Below, in pieces: positions 8,295-16,352 of a stretch of DNA of 64,000 nt. The stretch's first letter is position 1; each line of letters begins with the position of its first letter. Origin of the DNA: Chryseobacterium culicis (GTDB lineage: Bacteria; Bacteroidota; Bacteroidia; Flavobacteriales; Weeksellaceae); NCBI RefSeq assembly GCF_900108365.1, contig NZ_FNWQ01000003.1, forward strand, positions 682,001 to 746,000. Direction: 5' to 3'. The position numbers and the translations under genes were made by a program. Under the pieces are notes generated by a model. That model was not told the DNA's origin. It did no database searches and saw only the letters and a program-made list of their open reading frames with translations.

Positions 8295-9287
8295 GTGAAA
8301 GTTTTCCGACTCATACTGTTTATCCTGCACCTTGGAATCCTGTTTCTGCTGTTGGGTACATTACTGAATGCTTATGTTCCGCCAAAAGTATTTCCGTGGT
8401 TTAATTTACTTTCTTTAGGATTCCCGTTGCTGATCATCTCTTATGTTATTTTAACGGCATTCTGGATAATCAGCTGGAAAAAAAGAGCATTTGTTTTCAT
8501 GTTCGTGGGTTTGGCTTTTATCAATCCGGTAAAAAGATGGGTGAATTACTCTCCTTCTAGGAATGAAAAGGCTGATATCAAGGTAATCACCTTTAATACA
8601 AAAGCAGGTATAGGAGGAAATAAGGATTTAGCCCCTTTTCTGAGATCGCAGAATGCAGATGTCCTTCTTTTACAGGAAGATGCTGGTACAATATATGAGT
8701 TTGAGGGCTATCAGAAGATAAATCCTGGAGCGGGGCTGACGATTTTATCTAAGCATAAAATCATTAATCATAAGATTATTGATCCCCAGGATGAAGATAT
8801 GAGAATTCCAGGCCTGCAGGCTGATATAGAAATTAATGGAAAGATATATCGGTTTATTGATGTCTACCTTAATCCGTTCCAGTTCGAAAAAAAGATGTTA
8901 CGGCTTAACGGAAATACTGATGCCAATGAAGAAAAGGCAAAAAATGTTGTGAAAAGGCTGATCCCGACTTTTAAAAAACATCAGGAGCAGGTATCTCTGA
9001 TCAGGCAGATCGTTGAAAGCTCTCCGTATCCCGTTATCCTAACAGGAGATTTCAATTCTGTTCCTAATTCTTATGAATATTATCATTTATCGGAAGACCT
9101 TGAAGATGCGTTTTTAACGGCAGGAAAGGGTAGTGCGACCAGTTTCCATGATTACAAATTTCCTATTAGAATCGACTATGTTTTCTCTTCAAAATCATTA
9201 AAGGCAATATCTTACAAAGTTGACCGTTCTATAAGTATCTCAGATCATTATCCTGTCATTGTAAAATTTTCTACAGAGAATAAATAA
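8295..9287 (+). CDS. membrane-anchored endonuclease/exonuclease/phosphatase family protein, copy 1
   Basis: 330 residues from GTG 8295 (9 nt after the rhomboid stop). No ATG lies at an equivalent position, and the second copy at 9361 starts at the same alignment point. Three hydrophobic segments cover residues ~4-88. The EEP domain follows: ITFNTKAG (~93), LLQEDAG, LTGDFNSVPNS and SDHYPVIVKF. In this superfamily the domain hydrolyses phosphodiester or phosphomonoester bonds with a divalent metal, on nucleic acids, phosphoinositides or sphingomyelin. The substrate here is unknown. The paralogue 9361-10332 follows directly. Confidence 0.9.
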   Translation: MKVFRLILFILHLGILFLLLGTLLNAYVPPKVFPWFNLLSLGFPLLIISYVILTAFWIISWKKRAFVFMFVGLAFINPVKRWVNYSPSRNEKADIKVITFNTKAGIGGNKDLAPFLRSQNADVLLLQEDAGTIYEFEGYQKINPGAGLTILSKHKIINHKIIDPQDEDMRIPGLQADIEINGKIYRFIDVYLNPFQFEKKMLRLNGNTDANEEKAKNVVKRLIPTFKKHQEQVSLIRQIVESSPYPVILTGDFNSVPNSYEYYHLSEDLEDAFLTAGKGSATSFHDYKFPIRIDYVFSSKSLKAISYKVDRSISISDHYPVIVKFSTENK

Positions 9288-9309
9288 TCATAAAAAAAGT
9301 TAAAATCGT

Positions 9310-9359
9310 GGGCTTGGTAGGATTTTTGTTGAGAGAAAAACGTACCAAGGCCGTTTTTT
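9310..9359 (+). terminator. terminator-like hairpin between the two EEP paralogues
   Basis: GGGCTTGGTA (9310-9319) pairs with TACCAAGGCC (9343-9352) with one mismatch, followed by six T at 9354-9359. The T-run ends one base before the ATG at 9361. It may partially terminate or shield the start of the second copy. Confidence 0.6.
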
Positions 9360-9360
9360 C

Positions 9361-10332
9361 ATGAAGTCGAATCAGATATTATTATTTATACATATAGCTG
9401 TTGCTGTGTTGCTGCTATGCACGCTGGGGAATGCATGGATTCCACCCAATCTTTTGGGTACTCTTAATTTGCTTTCGCTTGGTTTCCCCTATCTGATAAC
9501 CGCTCACATCGTTCTTACCCTGATATGGATTTTCAAGAAACAAAAAATAGCGATTGCATTTGCGTTAGGTACACTTATTTTCTATAATCCCATCAGACGG
9601 TGGATCAACTTTTCACCCAAAACAGAAAATGTAAAAACAATACGTGATATTAAAGTATTGACATTCAATGTGAAATATGGAGAGTATGGCTGGGATAAAG
9701 TAAAGGACTATATCAAAGAGCAGGATGCTGATATTATTCTTGTGCAGGAAAAAGATACCAACCGCGCTATAAAGCGTGATCTCATTAAATATCCGTCTGT
9801 TATTCTCAAAACCAAACATAAAATTGTTAGACAGGCAGAGCTGATTGATGAAAAAGCGCGTGGAAATTCTTTCTATGCTGATATTGATATCAATGGTAAG
9901 GTAATTCGTATTATCAATGTTTATCTGGAACCCTTCAGACTTCACAAATCAATGTTTACAAAGCTTGAAGGACTTGGGCTGGGCAATGTTTCCACACTGC
10001 TGTCCCATATGACGCCTACGTTTCAGGCCCATGAAGATCAGGTGAAACGAATTAGAAAGATGGTAGATTTATCACCTTACCCGGTTATTTTGGCAGGAGA
10101 TTTTAATTCTGTTCCTAACTCTTATGAGTACTATAATCTCGGAAAAGATCTTCAGGATGCCTTTCTGGTAGCAGGAAAGGGTAGTGCCAGCAGTTTTCAT
10201 GATTATAAAGTTCCCTTGAGAATAGATTATATCTTCAGCTCAAAATCCATTATTCCTTTAAGCTATAAAGTAGATCAGACTGTGAAATTATCGGATCATT
10301 ATCCCGTAATTGCAGAATTTCTGCTAAATTAG
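9361..10332 (+). CDS. membrane-anchored endonuclease/exonuclease/phosphatase family protein, copy 2
   Basis: 323 residues with the same layout as copy 1: three N-terminal hydrophobic segments (to ~80), then an EEP domain with VLTFNVKYG, ILVQEKDTN, LAGDFNSVPNSYEYY and LSDHYPVIAEF. N-terminal and C-terminal parts are very similar to copy 1, even at DNA level around the GDFNSVP region. The central ~100 residues differ much more. I infer a tandem duplication with divergence of the part that probably faces the substrate. The small lipoprotein gene starts 4 nt after the stop. Confidence 0.9.
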   Translation: MKSNQILLFIHIAVAVLLLCTLGNAWIPPNLLGTLNLLSLGFPYLITAHIVLTLIWIFKKQKIAIAFALGTLIFYNPIRRWINFSPKTENVKTIRDIKVLTFNVKYGEYGWDKVKDYIKEQDADIILVQEKDTNRAIKRDLIKYPSVILKTKHKIVRQAELIDEKARGNSFYADIDINGKVIRIINVYLEPFRLHKSMFTKLEGLGLGNVSTLLSHMTPTFQAHEDQVKRIRKMVDLSPYPVILAGDFNSVPNSYEYYNLGKDLQDAFLVAGKGSASSFHDYKVPLRIDYIFSSKSIIPLSYKVDQTVKLSDHYPVIAEFLLN

Positions 10333-10336
10333 TTCC

Positions 10337-10699
10337 ATGAAAAATATACTGTCTGCACTTTTTATCTTTACAATTCTTTGTACCGCCTGTTCCAAGAAAG
10401 AGTCTCCAGGATTTGCTGCTGAGCAGGAGGTAAGTATAAAGTATGACACTACTGCTGTTGATTCCTTTTCTACGGGAGCTGTTTCGGTAGATATTGCCAG
10501 AAAGATAAGAATGTCCTCTCCTCAGTATCTTGATTCTGTAAAACAGGCTAAGAAGCTTCAGGAAGAAGAAAGTAAAATAAAGGCAGAGCTGGAAAAGGAA
10601 AATAAAGCAAAACTGGAAGAGGAAAAGAAAAAAGCTGAAGCAGAAAAAAAACAGAAAGCGTCTGAAGGGGCTGCAAATTCAGAGACCAAAACACAATAA
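10337..10699 (+). CDS. small lipoprotein with charged coiled-coil tail
   Basis: 120 residues. Lipoprotein signal peptide with lipobox LCTAC and acylated Cys at ~18 followed by SKKES. Residues ~70-112 are an almost uninterrupted Lys/Glu/Ala helix (KKLQEEESKIKAELEKENK and onward), probably coiled coil. There is no recognised domain. It starts 4 nt after the second EEP gene and is followed 28 nt later by another small lipoprotein, so one transcript is likely. Function unknown. Confidence 0.8.
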   Translation: MKNILSALFIFTILCTACSKKESPGFAAEQEVSIKYDTTAVDSFSTGAVSVDIARKIRMSSPQYLDSVKQAKKLQEEESKIKAELEKENKAKLEEEKKKAEAEKKQKASEGAANSETKTQ

Positions 10700-10727
10700 A
10701 GACAATATCATTAAAAAAATATACAAT

Positions 10728-11171
10728 ATGAAAAAACAAATCATGGCAGCGTTAGTGATCTCAGTATTCACTGTAGCATGCACAAAATCAACAACTAAGA
10801 CAGAGCAGGTAGAAAATCCTGATGGTTCCGTTACCACTACTACCACTACCGTTACAGAAACTCCAAACACCGTTGATACCGCAAAGATCAACGATGCAAA
10901 AGAAGATGTGAAAGCTAAAGTAGATGCCGCCGGAAACAAGATAGACAATGCTGCTCAGAAAGCTAAAGATAAAATAGATGCAACAGCAGATAAGACGAAA
11001 CAGGATCTTCACAAGGCTGGACAAGACATCAAGACTGAAGCCAATAAAGTAGGGCAGGATATTAAATCCGGAGCTCAGGAAGCAGGAAAAGATGCTAAAG
11101 AGGCCGCTAAGAAAGGAGCTTCTAAAGTAGAAGAAGCTGCCAGAAAAGTAAAAGAAGACTTAAGTAAATAA
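10728..11171 (+). CDS. lipoprotein with LEA/apolipoprotein-like amphipathic repeats
   Basis: 147 residues. Signal peptide with lipobox FTVAC (Cys ~18), a Thr-rich spacer (SVTTTTTTVTETPNT), then ~95 residues of Ala/Lys/Asp/Gly repeats with an 11-residue rhythm: variants of KAGQDIKTEAN, KVGQDIKSGAQ, EAGKDAKEAAK. This resembles YtxH/LEA-type and apolipoprotein-like helices, which are disordered in solution and fold on membranes or when dry. A role in envelope stress is a guess. A terminator follows at 11180-11210. Confidence 0.8.
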   Translation: MKKQIMAALVISVFTVACTKSTTKTEQVENPDGSVTTTTTTVTETPNTVDTAKINDAKEDVKAKVDAAGNKIDNAAQKAKDKIDATADKTKQDLHKAGQDIKTEANKVGQDIKSGAQEAGKDAKEAAKKGASKVEEAARKVKEDLSK

Positions 11172-11179
11172 AGTAAGAA

Positions 11180-11210
11180 GCCGTAATTCAATCAGAATTG
11201 CGGCTTTTTT
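11180..11210 (+). terminator. rho-independent terminator after the lipoprotein gene
   Basis: GCCGTAATTC (11180-11189) pairs with GAATTGCGGC (11195-11204), one wobble, 5-nt loop, then six T. It may also serve the convergent GH3 gene. Confidence 0.85.
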
Positions 11211-11267
11211 ATTATCCTGTTCAAAAATATAAGGTATACATAGAAAGTATTTGCCTTACAAGAAGTC

Positions 11268-12782
11268 TTATTTATTCATCTCCAGCAATGGATCAATATA
11301 TTCCCTGTCATTGCTTAGTCTGGGAACCTTATTTTGCCCGCCAAGCTTTCCTTTGGCTTCCAGCCAGTTATAGAACAGATTGCTTTTAGCAATATGGACA
11401 ATCGGTCTTTTAAGAGTTATATTGTTATACCTCTTCGCTTCATAGTCCGAATTTATGGTCTTTAAATGCTTGTCAAAAGCATCAATAAAGCTGTCCAGAT
11501 TGTCCGGATGCCTGCTGAATTCAAAGATCCATTCATGGGCACCCCCTTCGTTTCCTTTCATAAAGACAGGTGCTCCCGTGAAATCTGTGATCTGTGCCCC
11601 TGTTAATTCGCACGCCTTGGAGAGGGCCGACTCTACATTGGTAATCATCAGTTCCTCCCCAAAAGCATTAATATAATGTTTCGTTCTTCCTGTTATTTTT
11701 ATTCTGAAAGGATTGGTGGATGTGAAGACAACAGTATCTCCAATCAGATATCTCCAAAGACCACCGTTGGTAGTAATCACCATTGCATAGTTCTTCCCGA
11801 TTTCCACATCTTCCAGGCTTACCACTTTTGGATTTGAAAAATAGAACTGATCCATAGGAATGAATTCGTAAAAAATACCGTAATCCAGCATCAGAAGCAT
11901 TTCATCACTATCTGATCTGTCCTGGATACCAAAGAAGCCTTCGGAAGCATTGTAAATTTCGTAGTAATTGATGTTTTTTCCGATGATCTGCCGGAATTGC
12001 TCCCGGTAGGGCTTGAAACTGATTCCACCGTGAAAAAACACCTCCAGATTAGGCCATAGCTCCGAAATACTTCCGATATTAGTTTCTTTCAGTACTCTTT
12101 GCAAAAGAACCATCATCCAGCTTGGTACTCCAAGGATACTTCCCACATCCTCATTTTTAACTTCTGAGGTTATTGCTTTCAGCTTGCTTTCCCATTCTCC
12201 CATCAAAGATACCTTCTTGCTCGGAGTGGTGGTTATTTCTACCCAAAAAGGCAGGTTATCAATCAAAATAGCGGATAAGTCCCCAAATTTGGTGTTGAAA
12301 TCCGCATACAATTCTGAGCTTCCCCCCAACCGTAAATTTTTATAATTAAAAAGCTGGTTTTCCGGGTGATTATTGGCATAGATGGAAACCATATCTTTTC
12401 CAGCTTTCATATGGCAGTACTCAAGGCTTTCTGCAGAGATCGGGATAAATTTACTCTTGGCATTGGTGGTTCCCGAAGATTTGGCAAAATGCTTAATAAG
12501 ACCGGGCCAGCTTACATCCTTATGCCCCTGTCTCGCTTTTTCAATATAAGGCTCCATTTCTTCGTACGTAACAACAGGAACCTTGTTTTTAAAATCCTGA
12601 TAACTTGATATAGAATTGAATCCGTATAGCTTACCATATTCTGTGTCCTCCGCATGAAACAGCTGAGAAAAGAGTATACCCTTTTGAGTTTCAATGGGAT
12701 GGTCCATGAAATTCTGTATCTGATCTATCCTTTGACGGATAAACCAGTTAACTACGGTGTTGAAAAGTGCTTTGGTTGCCAT
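11268..12782 (-). CDS. GH3 family (auxin-responsive promoter family) acyl-adenylating protein
   Basis: 504 residues, full length for bacterial GH3 proteins. An adenylate-forming motif is seen at AKSSGTTNAKSKFIPIS (~105-121), then GGSSELYADF, NASEGFFGIQD, NGGLWRYLIGDTVVF and GRTKHYINAFGEELM, all typical of the GH3/firefly-luciferase-like ANL fold. Plant GH3 enzymes conjugate amino acids to acyl acids. Bacterial members are common in Bacteroidota and their substrates are largely unknown. The gene is single, facing the lipoprotein operon. It is separated from the bacilliredoxin gene upstream by a terminator. Confidence 0.92.
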   Translation of the reverse strand: MATKALFNTVVNWFIRQRIDQIQNFMDHPIETQKGILFSQLFHAEDTEYGKLYGFNSISSYQDFKNKVPVVTYEEMEPYIEKARQGHKDVSWPGLIKHFAKSSGTTNAKSKFIPISAESLEYCHMKAGKDMVSIYANNHPENQLFNYKNLRLGGSSELYADFNTKFGDLSAILIDNLPFWVEITTTPSKKVSLMGEWESKLKAITSEVKNEDVGSILGVPSWMMVLLQRVLKETNIGSISELWPNLEVFFHGGISFKPYREQFRQIIGKNINYYEIYNASEGFFGIQDRSDSDEMLLMLDYGIFYEFIPMDQFYFSNPKVVSLEDVEIGKNYAMVITTNGGLWRYLIGDTVVFTSTNPFRIKITGRTKHYINAFGEELMITNVESALSKACELTGAQITDFTGAPVFMKGNEGGAHEWIFEFSRHPDNLDSFIDAFDKHLKTINSDYEAKRYNNITLKRPIVHIAKSNLFYNWLEAKGKLGGQNKVPRLSNDREYIDPLLEMNK

Positions 12783-12833
12783 TCCAACAAATATAATGAT
12801 ATTTGAATTTTCAGAAAATTTTTTAAGTGATTA

Positions 12834-12867
12834 AATAAAAAAACCGTTACAAAATAGGTAACGGTTT
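12834..12867 (-). terminator. terminator of the bacilliredoxin gene
   Basis: AAACCGTTAC (12841-12850) and GTAACGGTTT (12858-12867) form a perfect 10-bp stem. Read leftwards it is followed by a T-rich run. Confidence 0.85.
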
Positions 12868-12887
12868 GATATTTAGTTTATTGTTTA

Positions 12888-13298
12888 CTAGCAATACTCA
12901 TCGTATGCAGCCTGAAGGTTTGCCGCAATAGCTCCTGCAGGATTTCCTTCAATGTGGTGTCTTTCCAGCATGTGAACCAATTCACCATCTTTGAAAAGCG
13001 CTACACATGGCGAGCTTGGAGGGAATGGAGCAAGGTGTTTTCTTGCTTCTACTACTGCCTCCGTATCAAATCCTGCAAATACAGTTGTTAAATGGTCAGG
13101 TTTTTTATCTCCTGTTAAAGAGTACACTACTCCCGGTCTTGCAGCGCCTGCAGCACAACCGCAAACAGAATTAATAACCAATAAGGTAGTACCGGACTGC
13201 TTCAAAGCATCTTCTACCTGAGCCGGAGTTGTTAAATCCTGGAAACCTTTATCTGTAAGCTCTGCCTTCATAGGCATTACCAAATCTGTTGGATACAT
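12888..13298 (-). CDS. BrxA/BrxB family bacilliredoxin-like protein (YphP/YqiW)
   Basis: 136 residues. Thioredoxin-like fold with the redox motif CGC in INSVCGCAAGAARPGV (~50), the hallmark of the YphP/YqiW family. It ends in DEYC, also seen in relatives. In Firmicutes these proteins remove bacillithiol from mixed disulfides, and many Bacteroidota carry them too. Whether this organism makes bacillithiol cannot be judged from the window. Single gene with its own terminator on the left and a long non-coding stretch on the right. Confidence 0.9.
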   Translation of the reverse strand: MYPTDLVMPMKAELTDKGFQDLTTPAQVEDALKQSGTTLLVINSVCGCAAGAARPGVVYSLTGDKKPDHLTTVFAGFDTEAVVEARKHLAPFPPSSPCVALFKDGELVHMLERHHIEGNPAGAIAANLQAAYDEYC

Positions 13299-13460
13299 AT
13301 ATAATTGTTTTTTATCTGTACAAAGTTAAGCAATTCTTTGCTCTTCTTCAATATATAAAAACTATCAATCCATTAGTCATAAAAAATTAATCAAATATTA
13401 ATATTGCAATAATATTCTAAAAAACGTGAAATAACACTAGGAATAATAAAATTTTATTAT

Positions 13461-13468
13461 TAAATTTG
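13461..13468 (+). promoter_or_regulatory. candidate -7 box of a small plus-strand transcript
   Basis: TAAATTTG matches TAnnTTTG inside the 456-bp gap between bacilliredoxin and yqeY. Downstream lie a mini-frame starting GTG at 13494 (14 codons, Lys/Leu-rich) and a strong hairpin at 13624-13653. No -33 element was found. The evidence is weak, and nothing else was recognised in the gap 13299-13754. Confidence 0.3.
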
Positions 13469-13623
13469 AAATGATTCTGAAAAACAAACGACCGTGAAAA
13501 AACATTTAAAGCTTTCCCTCAAGCAATCAATCACTTAAATACTTTCTGAAATATGGTAGTATCTTAATTTTTTTTTTCAGTTTAGAATCAAACTGATTAA
13601 CAAACTTTAATATCCAACAAAGT

Positions 13624-13653
13624 GAAGCCCGGAACTGAAAAGTTCCGGGCTTC
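13624..13653. terminator. strong hairpin, probable end of the dcw/yqeY transcript
   Basis: GAAGCCCGGAAC (13624-13635) and GTTCCGGGCTTC (13642-13653) are a perfect 12-bp stem with a 6-nt loop. The flanks are only weakly T-rich on either strand. It lies about 100 nt beyond the yqeY stop and could terminate that operon, or a small plus-strand transcript. Confidence 0.6.
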
Positions 13654-13754
13654 TAATCAAATCGATATGCAAAGGTTGTATATCCTAAGTTATGGAATGA
13701 GATAGGTTTTGCGGAGTTTAAGATACACCCCAGCCCCGAACCGTGATCCCATCA

Positions 13755-14201
13755 TTATGAAAGGAGTTTTTTAGCCATCTCGGAAATGCTTTTTCCATCA
13801 GATTTTCCGGCTAATGCTTTGGATGCTGCTCCCATAACCTTTCCTAAATCTTTAATAGATTCAGCTCCGGTTTCAGAAATAATATTCTTAATTTCTGTTT
13901 CTAATTCTTCAGCAGAAAGCTGTTTTGGTAAAAACTGCTCAATAACTTTACTTTGAGCTTCTTCTACTTCAGCAAGATCCTGTCTTCCCTGAGCGGTAAA
14001 CTGCTCGAAAGAATCCTTACGCTGCTTGATCATTCTCTGCAGAATGGCAATTTCCTGCTCAGCAGAAACTTCAGCGCCTCTGGCTTCTGTTTTTAAAAGA
14101 AGGATCTGAGATTTTACAGCACGAAGAGAGTCCAGAGCTACTCTGTCTTTTTCTCTCATAGCTGTTTTTATAGCTTCGCTTATTGTATTTTCTAAACTCA
14201 T
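13755..14201 (-). CDS. GatB/YqeY domain-containing protein
   Basis: 148 residues from ATG 14201. A longer frame exists, but its first 18 codons read as AT-rich spacer. The product begins MSLENTISEAIKTAMREKDRVALDSLRAVKSQI, the usual YqeY start, and continues with the GatB/YqeY helical domain (EIAILQRMIKQRKDS; LGKVMGAASKALAGKSDG). The domain resembles the tRNA-binding tail of GatB. The free-standing protein has no settled role. It is the last gene after ftsZ, from which it is separated by a spacer with inverted AATTTGAAA words. Confidence 0.9.
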   Translation of the reverse strand: MSLENTISEAIKTAMREKDRVALDSLRAVKSQILLLKTEARGAEVSAEQEIAILQRMIKQRKDSFEQFTAQGRQDLAEVEEAQSKVIEQFLPKQLSAEELETEIKNIISETGAESIKDLGKVMGAASKALAGKSDGKSISEMAKKLLS

Positions 14202-14365
14202 AAGTTTATAATTTGACAATTTGAGAATGAAATAATTTGAAAATAATAAAAACAATGGTAACTGATTGGACTTTATATTATTAATTAAAATAATTAACTA
14301 ATACACCGAATTCATAACTTCTACCAGTTGGATAATTTTCAAATTATTCCATTTTCAAATTAATT

Positions 14366-16261
14366 TTAGTCTACGTCTTTATTTAAAAATCTGTTTTCTC
14401 TGATTTGCATAGATCCGTTGTTGTCAGACAGGTAGGTGTTGATGTTCTGATCTGAAGCATTGTTTCCGTCAATCGAGATATTTTTTCTTTTGAAAGCTGG
14501 AATAGATTCAAATTCACTTGTGCTGTCAAAGCTTTGGTAACGTGAGTTGAATTCTTTTAATTTATTTCTTCTTTCAATAACTCTTTCCTGATCCATCGTT
14601 TTATTCACAAAAGTGAATTCTGATTCCTCAGTCTTTGGAGTTTCAATTTCTTTTTTGCTTTCAAATACAGGTTTTGCTTCTTCCTGTTTCTGGTAGAATG
14701 TTTCAATTTTTTGAGCAGGTTCTGCTACCGCGGCATTTGTTGGTGCCGTGAATTCTGCTTTTGGCTGTCCAAAGTCTGTATTGGGATCTTTTTTCACGGG
14801 CTCGTTCACAAAGAAACTGAACTCAACAGGTTTTTCTTCAGAAAAAGAGCTGTTGAAGGTAGTTCCAGACTGTGGTTCCTCTTTTTTATTATCAAAATCA
14901 AAGGAAAAAGACTGAATTTCAAGATCATTAGGATCTTCATTCTCCTCATCAATAGACAGCAGGCTGTATTCCTGTTCCTCTTCATCATTTCTCCAGTTCT
15001 GTTCTGGTGTATGTACGGTATTTTCCTCTTTATCAAAGAATTTTATCTCAGTTCTTGTCTGCTCTTCAATGATCATTTTTTTTTCAGTATGCGTAGAATT
15101 GAACGGAGCATCGTGGTCTTCGTCGTCTAATCTGAAAAGGTTTTTACCTCCAAAATCGTGGGTTGTTTCCGCGGCAGATTCTCTTTCCTCTCTTGTTTTG
15201 AAAGGAGAGCTTTTCTGAGCTTCAAAGCTATCATTAAGACTGATTCTGATTTTCTCTGTAGGGCCTGCAAATTTCTTATTGTCATTAGAGAATCCTGTAG
15301 CAATAACAAGAACACTTACTGCGTCTCCTAATTCTTCATCTGCACCCACCCCGAAAATAATATCTGCAGTGTTTCCGGCTTCTTTCTGGATGTGGTCCAT
15401 AATGATACCAATCTCGTCCATGGTCACTTCTTCAGCACCACTTCTGATCAATAGAAGTACGTTTTTAGCACCTGTAATCTTATTGTCGTTCAATAATGGA
15501 GAATCAAGGGCTTTTCTTACGGCTTCTTCAGCTTTGTTTTCACCTGAAGCTGTTCCTGTAGACATCAATGCTGTACCAGAATTCTGAAGAACAGATTTGG
15601 CATCTCTAAAGTCAATGTTTACATCAAAATAACCTGTAATAACTTCTGCCATCCCTTTTGCGGCATTGGTTAACACTTCATCGGCCTTTGAGAATCCCTG
15701 TTTGAACCCCAGGTTTCCGAACTGCTGTCTCAGTTTATCATTATTGATGACAATAAGGGAGTCAACATTATTTCTAAGTTTTTCCAGTCCGTTTTCTGCC
15801 TGTTCCAATCTTCTTTTTCCTTCAAAACTGAAAGGAACGGTAACAATACCTACGGTAAGAATTCCCATGTCTTTTGCTACTTTAGCAATAACGGGAGCGG
15901 CTCCGGTACCTGTACCACCACCCATTCCGGCAGTGATGAACACCATCTTGGTGTTCTGGCCCATAGCAGCTTTAATATCTTCGATACTTTCGATGGCTGA
16001 TTTTTCCCCTACTTCAGGATCTGCTCCTGCTCCAAGACCTTCTGTAATAGAAGTTCCCAACTGTACTTTATTGGCAACAGGGTTATTATCTAAAGTCTGA
16101 GCATCCGTATTACAAATCACGAAATCAACCCCGTGAATTCCTTTCTCGTACATGTGCTTCAGAGCGTTGTTTCCACCGCCCCCTACACCGATTACTTTTA
16201 TGATGGATGAATTTCCTTTTGGCAAATCAAATGAAAATCCTTGTGTACCTATATTTTCCAT
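14366..16261 (-). CDS. ftsZ: cell division protein FtsZ
   Basis: 631 residues, long for FtsZ but usual in Bacteroidota. GTPase domain ~18-335: GVGGGGNNAL (25-34), the tubulin signature GGGTGTG (114-120), T7 region DFRDAKSVL. A long acidic, low-complexity linker follows (~340-580) with many Glu/Phe/Asn residues. The conserved C-terminal peptide IPAFKRK (~587-593), which binds FtsA, is kept, but about 38 further residues ending RFLNKDVD extend beyond it. FtsZ polymerises into the division ring. It follows ftsA with a hairpin-forming spacer of 91 nt. Confidence 0.98.
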   Translation of the reverse strand: MENIGTQGFSFDLPKGNSSIIKVIGVGGGGNNALKHMYEKGIHGVDFVICNTDAQTLDNNPVANKVQLGTSITEGLGAGADPEVGEKSAIESIEDIKAAMGQNTKMVFITAGMGGGTGTGAAPVIAKVAKDMGILTVGIVTVPFSFEGKRRLEQAENGLEKLRNNVDSLIVINNDKLRQQFGNLGFKQGFSKADEVLTNAAKGMAEVITGYFDVNIDFRDAKSVLQNSGTALMSTGTASGENKAEEAVRKALDSPLLNDNKITGAKNVLLLIRSGAEEVTMDEIGIIMDHIQKEAGNTADIIFGVGADEELGDAVSVLVIATGFSNDNKKFAGPTEKIRISLNDSFEAQKSSPFKTREERESAAETTHDFGGKNLFRLDDEDHDAPFNSTHTEKKMIIEEQTRTEIKFFDKEENTVHTPEQNWRNDEEEQEYSLLSIDEENEDPNDLEIQSFSFDFDNKKEEPQSGTTFNSSFSEEKPVEFSFFVNEPVKKDPNTDFGQPKAEFTAPTNAAVAEPAQKIETFYQKQEEAKPVFESKKEIETPKTEESEFTFVNKTMDQERVIERRNKLKEFNSRYQSFDSTSEFESIPAFKRKNISIDGNNASDQNINTYLSDNNGSMQIRENRFLNKDVD

Positions 16262-16352
16262 AACTATATTTTTAATAATTATAATTGATCATTGATTCCT
16301 GATAATTGATAAGGAAAAGACCGTTTATCGCTTATCATTCATCATTTATAAT

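Noticed and set aside
13567-13595. T-run followed by CAGTTT/AAACTG hairpin
   Set aside because: The T-run lies before the stem on the plus strand and no gene ends there on the minus strand, so it does not make a terminator.
14711-15130. Long open frame antisense to ftsZ
   Set aside because: It runs through the low-complexity linker region of ftsZ, is rich in Phe/Cys/Ile as expected for the complement of Glu/Lys codons, and has no promoter or family resemblance.
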